The position numbers and the translations under genes were made by a program. A stretch of 14,134 bases of DNA, from assembly GCA_900540685.1 (NCBI GenBank), contig UQGS01000053.1, positions 1 to 14,134 on the forward strand. Direction: 5' to 3'. Source of the DNA: an uncultured Catenibacterium sp. GTDB lineage: Bacteria; Bacillota_I; Bacilli_A; Erysipelotrichales; Coprobacillaceae. Of the stretch, positions 6,725 through 14,091 are shown piece after piece (within the stretch, counting starts at the first letter, position 1; every line of letters begins with the position of its first letter). The notes beneath the pieces were generated by a model. The model was not told the origin of the DNA and ran no database searches. It worked only from the letters and a program-made list of their open reading frames with translations.

Positions 6725-7324
6725 ATGGTTAATTATCCAAACCTGAAAAAGGCACCGGTTAATGTGTCTATTCCTAAGAATCCTACCAGCAAGCATTATA
6801 CTGCTTTTCGTGGGATGAGCTTAGAAGAAGACATCAACCTATCTAACACCTATTACTTATCTGTTGATCAGGCTGTCATTTATAAGAAACCGACACCTAT
6901 CCAGATTGTAAAAGTCGATTATCCTTCACGAAATAAAGCCCGTATAGTTGAAGCATATTATCAGGCACCTTCGACTACGGATTATAATGGGATTTATAAA
7001 GGCAGATATATTGATTTTGAAGCAAAAGAAACTAAATCATTACGATTCCCTTTTCGTAATATTTCTGAGCATCAGATCAAGCATCTAGAACGTGTAGCGC
7101 GTCATGGAGGAATTGCCTTTATTATTATTGCCTTCACATCTGTAGGAGAAGTCTATTTGTTAGACGCTTCAATTATGATAGAGCGCTTTTTTCATGACAA
7201 GAAGCAACATATAAGTTATGATGAAGTGAAAGAAAGTGGACATCTGATTAAGCAGGGCTATCAGCCTAGACTGGCTTATTTAGATGTAATCGATGAATTT
7301 TACCTTAAGGAGGACACTTTATGA
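6725..7324 (+). CDS. recU: Holliday junction resolvase RecU
   Basis: Cuts four-way DNA junctions during recombination and chromosome segregation in Gram-positive bacteria. The 199-residue protein carries the RecU endonuclease core: S83-T-T-D86-Y-N-G, then Y95-I-D-F-E99-A-K101, giving the metal-binding D86, E99 and the lysine K101, with FPFRNISEHQ (108-117) after it. The N-terminal RGMSLEEDIN (29-38) is the usual family start of the fold. Length is standard. It shares the junction ATGA with ponA (stop at 7322-7324, ponA start at 7321), so the two are translationally coupled. The recU-ponA pair is a conserved arrangement in Bacillus and many Bacillota. Confidence 0.95.
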   Translation: MVNYPNLKKAPVNVSIPKNPTSKHYTAFRGMSLEEDINLSNTYYLSVDQAVIYKKPTPIQIVKVDYPSRNKARIVEAYYQAPSTTDYNGIYKGRYIDFEAKETKSLRFPFRNISEHQIKHLERVARHGGIAFIIIAFTSVGEVYLLDASIMIERFFHDKKQHISYDEVKESGHLIKQGYQPRLAYLDVIDEFYLKEDTL

Positions 7325-9978
7325 AAGTTCAATCAACCAAGGATGCAAAGCAGATAAAGAAAACAATTAAGATATGTATTATCGCCTTATGTGTTCTTGT
7401 AGCGAGCGGTAGTGGTTACCTTGGATTTAAGATTTATCAACAAATCAGTAATTTTGATATTGATAATCTAACAACAACTTCCTACTCTTCTCAGGTTTCT
7501 CAAAATGGAGAAACATATTACAAGTATGGCAGTTCAATTGGGAAATATGTCAGCTATGATGATATTCCTGAAGTGATGATTGATGCTGTAGTGGCTGCAG
7601 AAGATTCACGTTATTTTGTACATAATGGGTTTGATATTCCACGTATTATTAAAGCATTTATGTCAAATATCTTAGCTGGTCATACTGTTGCTGGTGGTTC
7701 TACAATTACTCAGCAGCTCATTAAGAAAACATATTATCCTGATGCTGAAAAAACAATCGAAAGAAAGGTTGGAGAAGTCATCCTTTCAATAGAAGCAACA
7801 CAGCAGACAACTAAACAGAAAGTTCTTGAACTTTATCTTAATAAGATCTATTTTGGTAAATCAAATAGTTCTATCGGTATTTATGGGGCAAGCTACTATT
7901 ATTTTGGTAAGAGCCCTGATCAGTTAACTTTACCAGAAGCTGCATTACTTGCTGGTACGATTAACTCACCTGTTTCATATGATCCATTTAGGAATCTAGA
8001 TCTTGCAACTAAGAGAAGAAATATCATTCTTAACTTAATGCATGATCATGGATACATCAGTGCAAAAGAAAGAGATAATGCGAAGAATGTAAAAGTAGAA
8101 AACATTTTAAAGAATGATCCAATTCAGGCAAATGGTAAGTATGCGTCTTATGTGGATCGTGTAACTCAGGAAGTAAAAGAATTAGGCTATGATCCTAATA
8201 AGACTAAGATGACTATCTATACGTATATGGATCAGGATATGCAGGAATATCTTGATGATGTCTCTTTAGGAAAGAATTATAAGTTTACTGATAGTGAAAT
8301 GCAGGCAGCTGCTTCAGTCCTTGAATCAAAGACTGGACGTATTATTGGTCTCATGTCTGCAAAGAATTATCGTGCAAATAACTCAGATGCAACTTATCTA
8401 GATTATGCTTATACATTAAAAAACAGAAGACAGCCAGGTTCTTCTATTAAGCCTATTATTGACTATGCGACAGCATTTGAATATCTGAACTGGTCTACTG
8501 GACATACAGTAGACGACTCAGAGTTCACTCAAGGTAGCTGGCATCCAAAGAACTGGGATAACAACTACCATGGTGATGTACTTCTAGAAGATGCACTCGC
8601 GAATTCTTGGAACTTAGCAGCCATTCATACATTAAATAGTGTTTTGAAAAAGGTTGGTAATAATCAGGTTGTAAGCTTCTTAAAGGGTCTTGGTTATAAC
8701 ATGAACGATGAAGATTTCAACTTGAACTATGCCATCGGTGGATGGAAATATGGTACAACTCCTACAATGCAGGCAGCCGCTTATGCAGCAATCTCAAATG
8801 GTGGTACTTATATCAAACCTCATACAATCCAGAAGATTGTCATTAATACAACTGGTGAAACAATCAATGTAGATGATGATATCCAGAAACAGGCAAGTGA
8901 AGGTATGAAAGATTCTACTGCCTTCCTACTTCGTCAAGTTATGACAAGCTATGTTAAGAGTAACGGAAGCTATTCAGCATTCGATATTGGTTCACAAATT
9001 GGTGCAAAGACTGGTACTTCTAACTTTGATTCAACTATCCCTGCTTTAGCTGGTAAGGATAAAGACCATTGGCTATGTGCTTATTCACCTGATTATGCAT
9101 GGGCTTGCTGGAATGGTTTCCCAGCAGAAGTTTCTACTAAGAAACATAAGTATCTTGCAAGTGGTATGAATGATGCCAAGACAATTGCTGCAAAGATTGC
9201 TAAGAAGCTTGCAACACACAAGATGAAGAACAGTTACGAAACACCAAGCAGTGTTGAACAGGCACGTATGGTTAAGGGTGCATATCCTTATGTATCTCCA
9301 AGTTCTTCTACACCAGAAGAAAAAATCATGACTGCATGGTTCGTTAAGGGACATGGTCCTAGTGGTGTAGATGATGGTTCATCTTATGCAGATGAATATA
9401 AGGTACCTGAATTAACATCATTCAATGCATCATTGAATTCTAATAATTCAATTTCTGTTACATTCGGTTCTTATGATCCAGAGTTTGAAGGTAAGATAAC
9501 TTGTGTTGTAGAAATCAGTGATGGTTCATCTACAAAGACTGAGACATTATCTTCTACAAGTGGTACTCTTCAGTATGATACTGAAGCTGGTAAGACTTAT
9601 ACAGTCACTGGTTATTATAAATTAACAAGTGGAAGCACTACTTCTAATAAGAAATCAGTCAGATTATCAACTGGTGCTGCTGAGCTTGGTACTGCTAGAT
9701 TTAGCGTAACCGCAAATGGTGCAGCTGTATCAAGTGGTTCTACCATCTCTTCAACTTCAGTTAATATCAGTACATCTGGTCCTAGCACTAATACAATGAT
9801 TATTTCATGTAATGGAAGTAATCAGTCAATTAACTGTGGAAGCAGTGCGACAATAAGTGGTTTAGCATCAGGTAGATCATATACTATTACTTTCACTGAA
9901 AAGAATTCTAGTGGTGAAACTAAGACAATTGGTTCTATCCACTTCACAGTACAGACAACTGAAGCTCAAAACCAGTAA
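7321..9978 (+). CDS. ponA: Bifunctional class A penicillin-binding protein (PBP1)
   Basis: Polymerises and cross-links peptidoglycan at the outer membrane face. The 885-residue protein has a basic cytoplasmic tail, one membrane anchor (about 17-40), a GT51 glycosyltransferase domain (about 75-245) and a transpeptidase domain (about 330-625). The GT domain has catalytic E94 in EDSRYF, GGSTITQQL (125-133), and RKVGE with E152. The transpeptidase has the nucleophile motif S374-S-I-K377, S429-W-N431 and K563-T-G565. Residues from about 690 to the end are two Ser/Thr/Gly/Asn-rich beta-strand repeats resembling fibronectin III or Ig-like domains (about 696-790 and 795-880), of unknown partner. Similar tails occur in other Bacillota PBPs. 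The ribosome-binding site AAGGAGG lies inside the end of recU. Confidence 0.95.
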   Translation: MKVQSTKDAKQIKKTIKICIIALCVLVASGSGYLGFKIYQQISNFDIDNLTTTSYSSQVSQNGETYYKYGSSIGKYVSYDDIPEVMIDAVVAAEDSRYFVHNGFDIPRIIKAFMSNILAGHTVAGGSTITQQLIKKTYYPDAEKTIERKVGEVILSIEATQQTTKQKVLELYLNKIYFGKSNSSIGIYGASYYYFGKSPDQLTLPEAALLAGTINSPVSYDPFRNLDLATKRRNIILNLMHDHGYISAKERDNAKNVKVENILKNDPIQANGKYASYVDRVTQEVKELGYDPNKTKMTIYTYMDQDMQEYLDDVSLGKNYKFTDSEMQAAASVLESKTGRIIGLMSAKNYRANNSDATYLDYAYTLKNRRQPGSSIKPIIDYATAFEYLNWSTGHTVDDSEFTQGSWHPKNWDNNYHGDVLLEDALANSWNLAAIHTLNSVLKKVGNNQVVSFLKGLGYNMNDEDFNLNYAIGGWKYGTTPTMQAAAYAAISNGGTYIKPHTIQKIVINTTGETINVDDDIQKQASEGMKDSTAFLLRQVMTSYVKSNGSYSAFDIGSQIGAKTGTSNFDSTIPALAGKDKDHWLCAYSPDYAWACWNGFPAEVSTKKHKYLASGMNDAKTIAAKIAKKLATHKMKNSYETPSSVEQARMVKGAYPYVSPSSSTPEEKIMTAWFVKGHGPSGVDDGSSYADEYKVPELTSFNASLNSNNSISVTFGSYDPEFEGKITCVVEISDGSSTKTETLSSTSGTLQYDTEAGKTYTVTGYYKLTSGSTTSNKKSVRLSTGAAELGTARFSVTANGAAVSSGSTISSTSVNISTSGPSTNTMIISCNGSNQSINCGSSATISGLASGRSYTITFTEKNSSGETKTIGSIHFTVQTTEAQNQ

Positions 9979-10003
9979 GGATTCCTCAGGGAATCCTTTT
10001 TTT
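9977..10003 (+). terminator. Terminator of recU-ponA
   Basis: AAGGATTCC (9977-9985) pairs perfectly with GGAATCCTT (9990-9998) across a 4-base loop and runs into a T tract. The stem begins inside the ponA stop codon. Confidence 0.9.
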
Positions 10004-10010
10004 GATGCAT

Positions 10011-10035
10011 AAAAAAAGAATCCATAAAGGATTCT
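10011..10035 (-). terminator. Terminator of the ypmB-like/dnaD/nth operon
   Basis: On the minus strand AGAATCC (10035-10029) pairs with GGATTCT (10024-10018) across a 4-base loop, followed by seven T. The stem overlaps the nth stop codon. Its arms repeat the GGATTC/GAATCC sequence of the opposing ponA terminator. Confidence 0.85.
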
Positions 10036-10669
10036 AAAGTTTCTTGTTCTTTTCTTTACAAATATCAACTAATGGACATTCCTTACAATGAGGAGACATC
10101 GCCTTACAATGATATCTACCAAAGAAGATCATCTGATGATGTGTTTTAATCCATCTATTCTTAGGAATAGTCTTCATAAGTTTCTTTTCTACAGTAAGAA
10201 CTGTATCATCTGCTTTCGCAAATCCAAGTCTTTTAGAGATACGTTCTACATGTGTATCTACCGCTATAGCGGGATACCCAAATCCTTCAGCCATAACCAC
10301 ATTGGCTGTTTTTCTTCCTACACCAGGCAGTGTAATTAATTCTTTATGTGATGCAGGTACAACGCCATTAAAGCGTGTCTGAAGGGCTTCAGCCATAGCC
10401 TTGATATTCTTAGCCTTGTTTCTATAAAGGCCGATAGAATGGAGATCTGACTCTAATTCAGATAATGATGCATTTGCATAATCTTCTACAGTCTGATATT
10501 TCTCAAATAAATGAGTTGTCAGCTTATTGACTGATTCATCCGTTGTCTGTGCTGATAACATTACTGCCACAAGTAGTTCTAAGTTATTAGAATGGTTTAA
10601 TACACAGCGTGCATCTGGAAACATTTCATCAAATGTATTTAATATTCTATCCTGTTTTGTTTTAATCAT
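10034..10669 (-). CDS. nth: Endonuclease III (DNA glycosylase/AP lyase)
   Basis: Base-excision repair enzyme that removes oxidised pyrimidines and nicks the abasic site. The 211-residue protein has the helix-hairpin-helix LPGVGRKTANVV (114-125) with catalytic lysine K120 and catalytic aspartate D138 in VDTH. A C-terminal 4Fe-4S cluster is formed by C188, C195, C198 and C204 with the exact C-x6-C-x2-C-x5-C spacing. Length is normal. Its ATG lies inside the last codons of dnaD (8-base overlap), so translation is coupled. The dnaD-nth pair is conserved in Bacillus. Confidence 0.97.
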   Translation of the reverse strand: MIKTKQDRILNTFDEMFPDARCVLNHSNNLELLVAVMLSAQTTDESVNKLTTHLFEKYQTVEDYANASLSELESDLHSIGLYRNKAKNIKAMAEALQTRFNGVVPASHKELITLPGVGRKTANVVMAEGFGYPAIAVDTHVERISKRLGFAKADDTVLTVEKKLMKTIPKNRWIKTHHQMIFFGRYHCKAMSPHCKECPLVDICKEKNKKL

Positions 10670-11249
10670 TTTCCCACCAGTTATAATTTCTTACTTCTTC
10701 ACTGACTTCTGTCTCTTCTTCTTGATATTTCTTAATATAATTCTTAGAATGCGCCCAGTTCTCTAATACTCTTTCTATATATCTAAAAGAGAGCGCATTA
10801 GATTTAACAGCTTCTCTTAAAGCAGATACTATCATTTCATCATCATATCCACTTCTTTTAAACTGATTGATATATTCTATATCCATTGTACTCATAGTAC
10901 GTCCAAACGCATCTTCAAATACTTCTACAAGATTAACTTCTTCTTTCTTTTCAACCGTTACACCTAATAATAGTTTTTCTAATGGTTTAAAGTCTATCTG
11001 TAGACTTACTCTATCAAGATAATGACGATCTATGAGTCTGATCATAATATCATCTATTTCTTGAATAGATAAAGAAGAATATTCCGCAATCTTTTGCGGA
11101 TAAAGAGGTCTTACACCTAAATCCTTTAAGGTCATCATCAATAATAATATATGTGTTTCTTGATCTTTAAGTCCTATAGACTTCCCTTTTAATAAGAGAA
11201 GCTTCTTAAAGTCTATACATTGGTAATCTGACAACATTTCTATACTCAT
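10662..11249 (-). CDS. dnaD: DnaD-family primosome protein
   Basis: Replication-initiation and restart protein of low-GC Gram-positives that acts with DnaB/DnaI to load the helicase. The 195-residue protein has an N-terminal winged-helix region (about 25-95), where QETHILLLMMTLKDLG and PQKIAEYSSLS read like DnaD_N. A C-terminal DnaB_2/DnaD domain (about 107-170) follows with the tail signature YIERVLENW (157-165), then an acidic tail (177-195). The start overlaps the upstream ypmB-like stop (ATGA, 11249-11246), and the end overlaps nth. Identity is supported by both sequence and operon context. Confidence 0.92.
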   Translation of the reverse strand: MSIEMLSDYQCIDFKKLLLLKGKSIGLKDQETHILLLMMTLKDLGVRPLYPQKIAEYSSLSIQEIDDIMIRLIDRHYLDRVSLQIDFKPLEKLLLGVTVEKKEEVNLVEVFEDAFGRTMSTMDIEYINQFKRSGYDDEMIVSALREAVKSNALSFRYIERVLENWAHSKNYIKKYQEEETEVSEEVRNYNWWEND

Positions 11250-11737
11250 AGGCGATAATACTTCACAAACTTTCCTTCATCTAAAGAGTAATAGAAGTAA
11301 TAGAGATGAGCATCATCCTGATATTTTCCAAAATAGACCAGATCACCATTCTCATAACCAATAGTTAAATGATTCACATTAACCTTATATTCATTATTGA
11401 TTGTATTGATGACATCTTCCTGTTTCGCAACTGTTCCGCTATAGCTATCTACTAGCTTATATTTTGTATTATAGACCTGATAGACTTTCTTTTTTTTCTT
11501 ATCTTTAATACGAATGATATAGTAGGTCTTAGAGCTGTTGTATTCATTGAAGTAATCATCATAGTCTAATTTATATTTATTAATTATTTTGTTTCTTTCT
11601 AAGGCGATATTGTTTTCATGATTGAAATAAGGAACATGTATATTCAACATACAGAAAGAGACAATAATCAATACAACAACCAATACTGCAATGATTATAC
11701 GATATATCCAAATATTTTCTTTCTTATTATAATTCAT
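11246..11737 (-). CDS. ypmB: YpmB-like membrane-anchored protein (DUF5590/PepSY-like)
   Basis: Function unknown. The frame opens at 11770, but that region contains the operon's -10 box. The ATG at 11737, 7 bases after GGAGG, is the real start, giving 163 residues. One membrane segment (about 13-32) follows a basic tail. The extracellular part has two weak PepSY-like repeats: one with TYYIIRIKDKKKKKVYQVYN (71-90), the other with VNHLTIGYENGDLVYFGKY (121-139). B. subtilis YpmB has the same layout and sits upstream of aspB-asnS-dnaD-nth; here it is directly joined to dnaD. Position and layout support the name more than sequence identity does. Confidence 0.75.
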   Translation of the reverse strand: MNYNKKENIWIYRIIIAVLVVVLIIVSFCMLNIHVPYFNHENNIALERNKIINKYKLDYDDYFNEYNSSKTYYIIRIKDKKKKKVYQVYNTKYKLVDSYSGTVAKQEDVINTINNEYKVNVNHLTIGYENGDLVYFGKYQDDAHLYYFYYSLDEGKFVKYYRL

Positions 11738-11758
11738 AACGACCTCCATAGTGCCACT

Positions 11759-11764
11759 ATTATA
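11759..11764 (-). promoter_or_regulatory. -10 box of the ypmB-like/dnaD/nth operon promoter
   Basis: A perfect TATAAT on the minus strand, about 20 bases before the GGAGG of the ypmB-like gene. The matching -35 position is only the T tract of the preceding terminator, so the promoter may be modest or need help. Confidence 0.5.
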
Positions 11765-11778
11765 GCGCATTTAAGACT

Positions 11779-11809
11779 AAAAAAAAAGAGATTCATTAAT
11801 TTGAATCTC
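11779..11809 (-). terminator. Terminator of the zinc peptidase gene
   Basis: GAGATTCA pairs with TGAATCTC (8 base pairs, 11809-11802 with 11795-11788) around a loop containing the stop codon, followed on the minus strand by a long T run. Confidence 0.88.
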
Positions 11810-12509
11810 GATTAGAACTGCTTAAAATCATGAATAGAATTCTTAACATACTTGCAAGAGTGGCACATACACCTGCTACATAAGTGAGTGCAGCTGCATA
11901 TAACATCTGCCATGCACCTGCATATTCATTTTCATTTAAATACTGTGCTTCTAATATCGCAAGTCCTCTTTTAGAGGCATTGATTTCTACTGGTAATGTA
12001 ATGATCTGGAAAGCTAAGATTCCACACATTAAGAAGAAGCCTACAAAAGCGAGCTTTGTAGAACCTAATGCAAGACCAATCATAATCGCAATCCAGCCTA
12101 AATAGTTTCCTACATTACATAAAGGAATGATCGCATTTCTTACTCTAATAGGCATATAGTTTTCATGATATTGGATGGCATGACCACATTCATGGGCTGC
12201 AACTGCACATGAAGCAATAGATGTCCCATGATAAATATCACTAGATAGACTGACACTATTATTAGACGGATCAAAGTGATCTGATAATTCTCCCTGTACT
12301 TCATATACTGGAACCTGTGTCATTCCATGAGAATCTAATATTTCTCTGGCTACTTGTGCGCCTGTGATTCCACGACTGTTTGGTCTACGACGATATTTCG
12401 CATAGGTAGATTTAATCTTTGCCTGACAATATAAAGAGAAAACCATCGCAATACCAACTAAGATTGTACCAAGCATATATCCTGGATTTGTCATTAAATA
12501 ATAACTCAT
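11796..12509 (-). CDS. yugP: YugP-type membrane zinc metallopeptidase
   Basis: A 237-residue membrane protein of the YugP neutral zinc metallopeptidase family (unknown physiological substrate). The zinc site is H106-E-C-G-H110 in AAHECGH, with E175 in PVEINASKR as the likely third ligand. Membrane segments lie at about 9-27, 136-149, 153-172 and 205-229. The family motif SDHFDPSNNSVSLS precedes the catalytic helix. The frame opens at a TTG at 12518, but the AGGAG site is best spaced (9 bases) for the ATG at 12509; the ATG at 12515 would leave only 3. It is a single-gene unit with its own terminator. Family identity is strong; role is unknown. Confidence 0.92.
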   Translation of the reverse strand: MSYYLMTNPGYMLGTILVGIAMVFSLYCQAKIKSTYAKYRRRPNSRGITGAQVAREILDSHGMTQVPVYEVQGELSDHFDPSNNSVSLSSDIYHGTSIASCAVAAHECGHAIQYHENYMPIRVRNAIIPLCNVGNYLGWIAIMIGLALGSTKLAFVGFFLMCGILAFQIITLPVEINASKRGLAILEAQYLNENEYAGAWQMLYAAALTYVAGVCATLASMLRILFMILSSSNRDSN

Positions 12510-12563
12510 TTTCATCAACTCCTGATATTATTATACATGAAATATATTAACTGTATATAAACA

Positions 12564-12593
12564 AAAAAGATGCATTAGTTCATTGCATCTTTT
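12564..12593 (-). terminator. Terminator of the HU gene
   Basis: AAAAGATGCA pairs with TGCATCTTTT (10 base pairs, 9-base loop), continuing into T on the minus strand. The 5' arm is the end of the coding region, and the stop codon lies in the loop. Confidence 0.85.
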
Positions 12594-12847
12594 AATCTAT
12601 TACTTGGTTTGAAAGAAACTGTACGACTTGCAGGAATAATGATAGGTTCCTTAGTCTTTGGTGAAACACCTTTACGTTCATGACAGTGATTGATTTTAAA
12701 TGTACCGAAGCCAGAAATAAGAACTTTGTCACCATCAATCATGCTTTCTACCATCGTATCAAAAACTGTATTCACAAGAATTTCAGCGTCTTTTTTTGTT
12801 AAATCTCTTTTTTCAGAAACGATATTGATTAATTCTTTTTTATTCAC
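12575..12847 (-). CDS. hup: HU-family DNA-binding protein
   Basis: Nucleoid protein that bends and compacts DNA as a dimer. The 90-residue length is typical. The N-terminal helices are MNKKELINIVSEK onward. The dimer core has ISGFGTFKI (44-52), and the DNA-binding beta arm runs from about 53 to 75 with KEPIIIPASR, including the minor-groove proline. No ATG fits: the start is a GTG at 12847, about 10 bases after AGGAGG. It is a single-gene unit with a good promoter and terminator. The gene is ordinary apart from the GTG start, which may limit its expression. Confidence 0.96.
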   Translation of the reverse strand: MNKKELINIVSEKRDLTKKDAEILVNTVFDTMVESMIDGDKVLISGFGTFKINHCHERKGVSPKTKEPIIIPASRTVSFKPSNRLKDAMN

Positions 12848-12881
12848 TTCTGTAATGCCTCCTAATAAATTATCCTTGAGT

Positions 12882-12910
12882 AGTATAACAAAATCTACAT
12901 CTCATTTCAA
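12882..12910 (-). promoter_or_regulatory. HU gene promoter
   Basis: On the minus strand TTGAAA (12910-12905) and TATACT (12887-12882) are separated by 17 bases; both boxes match five of six consensus bases. Confidence 0.7.
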
Positions 12911-12958
12911 GAGATAAAATACAAAAAAAGCATGTAATAAAGGACATAAAATGAATTG

Positions 12959-13504
12959 CTATTTTTTTGATTTATAAGCTTTTTTCCAGAACTTATTTCC
13001 TTCTTTAATGAACTGATTTTTAGAGAAAAACGTGATATCTCGCGCACTTTCTTTCTCTTTTTTTATATCTGATGCAAAGGATTTTAAGGTATTTGAAACA
13101 CGCCATGTATAGGGAATATGGTCTAATAGGAAATATGCACCTATCTTTAATGATCCTTTGTATAACGCATGTGTTTTCGTACAATAGAGTGACAATATTT
13201 CATCGGCATAGTCACAATAGTCAGTCTCATATTCATCACAATAGAGAACACTATAAATATTTTTATTGTTCATGAGAGTTTCATTCTTTTTCATATATTC
13301 TAACATACATGAAGGGATGGTTTGTGAAGAGATAGGAAACATAAAAATAATTGTATGATTATTTTCTATATCTGTATCATCTATCACCTGTAGTGTTTTG
13401 ATAGAGACGTTTCCTTTAAGATAATGCGCAAGCTTATATGCTTGATTATACATGATCTTATTCGTATATATTAAACCAGATAGAATGATTAATATATTAT
13501 CCAC
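12959..13504 (-). CDS. Divergent flavodoxin-fold protein, second of a pair
   Basis: I do not recognise a specific function. The frame opens at 13519, but GGAGGTG (13517-13511) is 6 bases before a GTG at 13504, giving 181 residues and an 8-base overlap with the upstream gene. The fold reads like a flavodoxin/NAD(P)H reductase: strand 1 ILIILSG, strand 3 IIFMFPISSQTIPSCMLEYMKK (compare FPLYVDGxPSxLLRxLE in that family), then IYSVLYCDEY and a later KIGAYFLLDHI. The usual GSPR-type phosphate loop after strand 1 is not present, and several cysteines are scattered. The C-terminus is strongly basic (KKEKESARD, KKAYKSKK). It may be a partner of the upstream gene rather than an enzyme in its own right. 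No clear terminator; a T run follows at about 12930. Confidence 0.7.
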   Translation of the reverse strand: MDNILIILSGLIYTNKIMYNQAYKLAHYLKGNVSIKTLQVIDDTDIENNHTIIFMFPISSQTIPSCMLEYMKKNETLMNNKNIYSVLYCDEYETDYCDYADEILSLYCTKTHALYKGSLKIGAYFLLDHIPYTWRVSNTLKSFASDIKKEKESARDITFFSKNQFIKEGNKFWKKAYKSKK

Positions 13505-14003
13505 GATCAACACCTCCAAATGTTTTTAAAGAATTATCTAATTCTTCTGCGCTGCAGAAATAAGTATTAATAGAAGAAATAGAATAACCAAGAAGGGAAT
13601 CATTCAAGTAATTCATCAACATCTTCTGTTCCTGTAATGATATCTCACCATAGCCTATAAGAAGGATTTTCTTTGATTGCTGAGCTAATGCAGCATGACA
13701 GGTTGTTCCATCTACAGATGTATAATAGGGCTCATATGAAGCAATATTACGCTCTATAAAGGATTTTAAAGGCGTATCAAAACAACCACAATAAATATGA
13801 GTGACTAGTATAATTAAAGATGCCTGAGCAATCCATTGACTGATTACAGAAATATCATCATGATAACGACAAGGCATTCTTTTTTTGAGACAAGTATAGT
13901 CTCCTGTACAAGGACTATATTTAATATTATTAAGATTAACAATGACACTTTCTTTAAAGAGTTCTAAAGGAATATCTTTGTCAGTAATTACTATATTTTT
14001 CAT
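13497..14003 (-). CDS. Flavodoxin-like/FMN-reductase-like protein, first of a pair
   Basis: A 168-residue protein with the layout of multimeric flavodoxin or NADPH-dependent FMN reductase proteins. It has a cysteine-rich segment PCTGDYTCLKKRMPCRYHDD (C32, C38, C45), corresponding to the C-x-G-C...C...DD segment of that family. It then has LIILVTHIYCGCFDTPLKSFIER (63-85), corresponding to PVYxGxxxxxLKxFIDR. It starts directly with IVITDKDIPLE and lacks the normal GSPRxxSxT phosphate-binding loop, so FMN binding is doubtful. The frame opens at 14054, but that region contains its promoter; the ATG at 14003 has GGGAGG 9 bases before it. It overlaps the next gene by 8 bases. Redox or electron-transfer function is inference only. 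Confidence 0.75.
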   Translation of the reverse strand: MKNIVITDKDIPLELFKESVIVNLNNIKYSPCTGDYTCLKKRMPCRYHDDISVISQWIAQASLIILVTHIYCGCFDTPLKSFIERNIASYEPYYTSVDGTTCHAALAQQSKKILLIGYGEISLQEQKMLMNYLNDSLLGYSISSINTYFCSAEELDNSLKTFGGVDRG

Positions 14004-14025
14004 ATAAAATGTCCTCCCTTCAATT

Positions 14026-14054
14026 ATCATACTAGAAGATCTGTACAAATTCAA
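14026..14054 (-). promoter_or_regulatory. Promoter of the flavodoxin-like pair
   Basis: On the minus strand TTGAAT (14054-14049) and TATGAT (14031-14026) are separated by 17 bases, immediately after the rRNA terminator. The pair therefore seems to have its own promoter and not to depend on rRNA read-through. Confidence 0.6.
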
Positions 14055-14056
14055 AT

Positions 14057-14080
14057 AAAAAAGCCCTCCTGTCGGAAGGC
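14057..14080 (-). terminator. rRNA operon terminator
   Basis: On the minus strand GCCTTCC pairs with GGAGGGC (7 pairs, one G-U; 14080-14074 with 14069-14063), with a 4-base loop and six T. It lies about 12 bases after the 5S-like 3' end. Confidence 0.85.
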
Positions 14081-14091
14081 ATAAAAAAAAG

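Noticed and set aside
9085..9354. An 89-codon minus-strand open frame inside ponA.
   Set aside because: It has no ribosome-binding site, has an odd composition (rich in Cys and Trp) and lies wholly within a well-supported gene.
11738..11770. An 11-residue extension of the YpmB-like protein.
   Set aside because: The region holds the -10 box and the GGAGG site used by the ATG at 11737.
14004..14054. A 17-residue extension of the first flavodoxin-like protein.
   Set aside because: The region contains a -35/-10 promoter and the GGGAGG site for the ATG at 14003.
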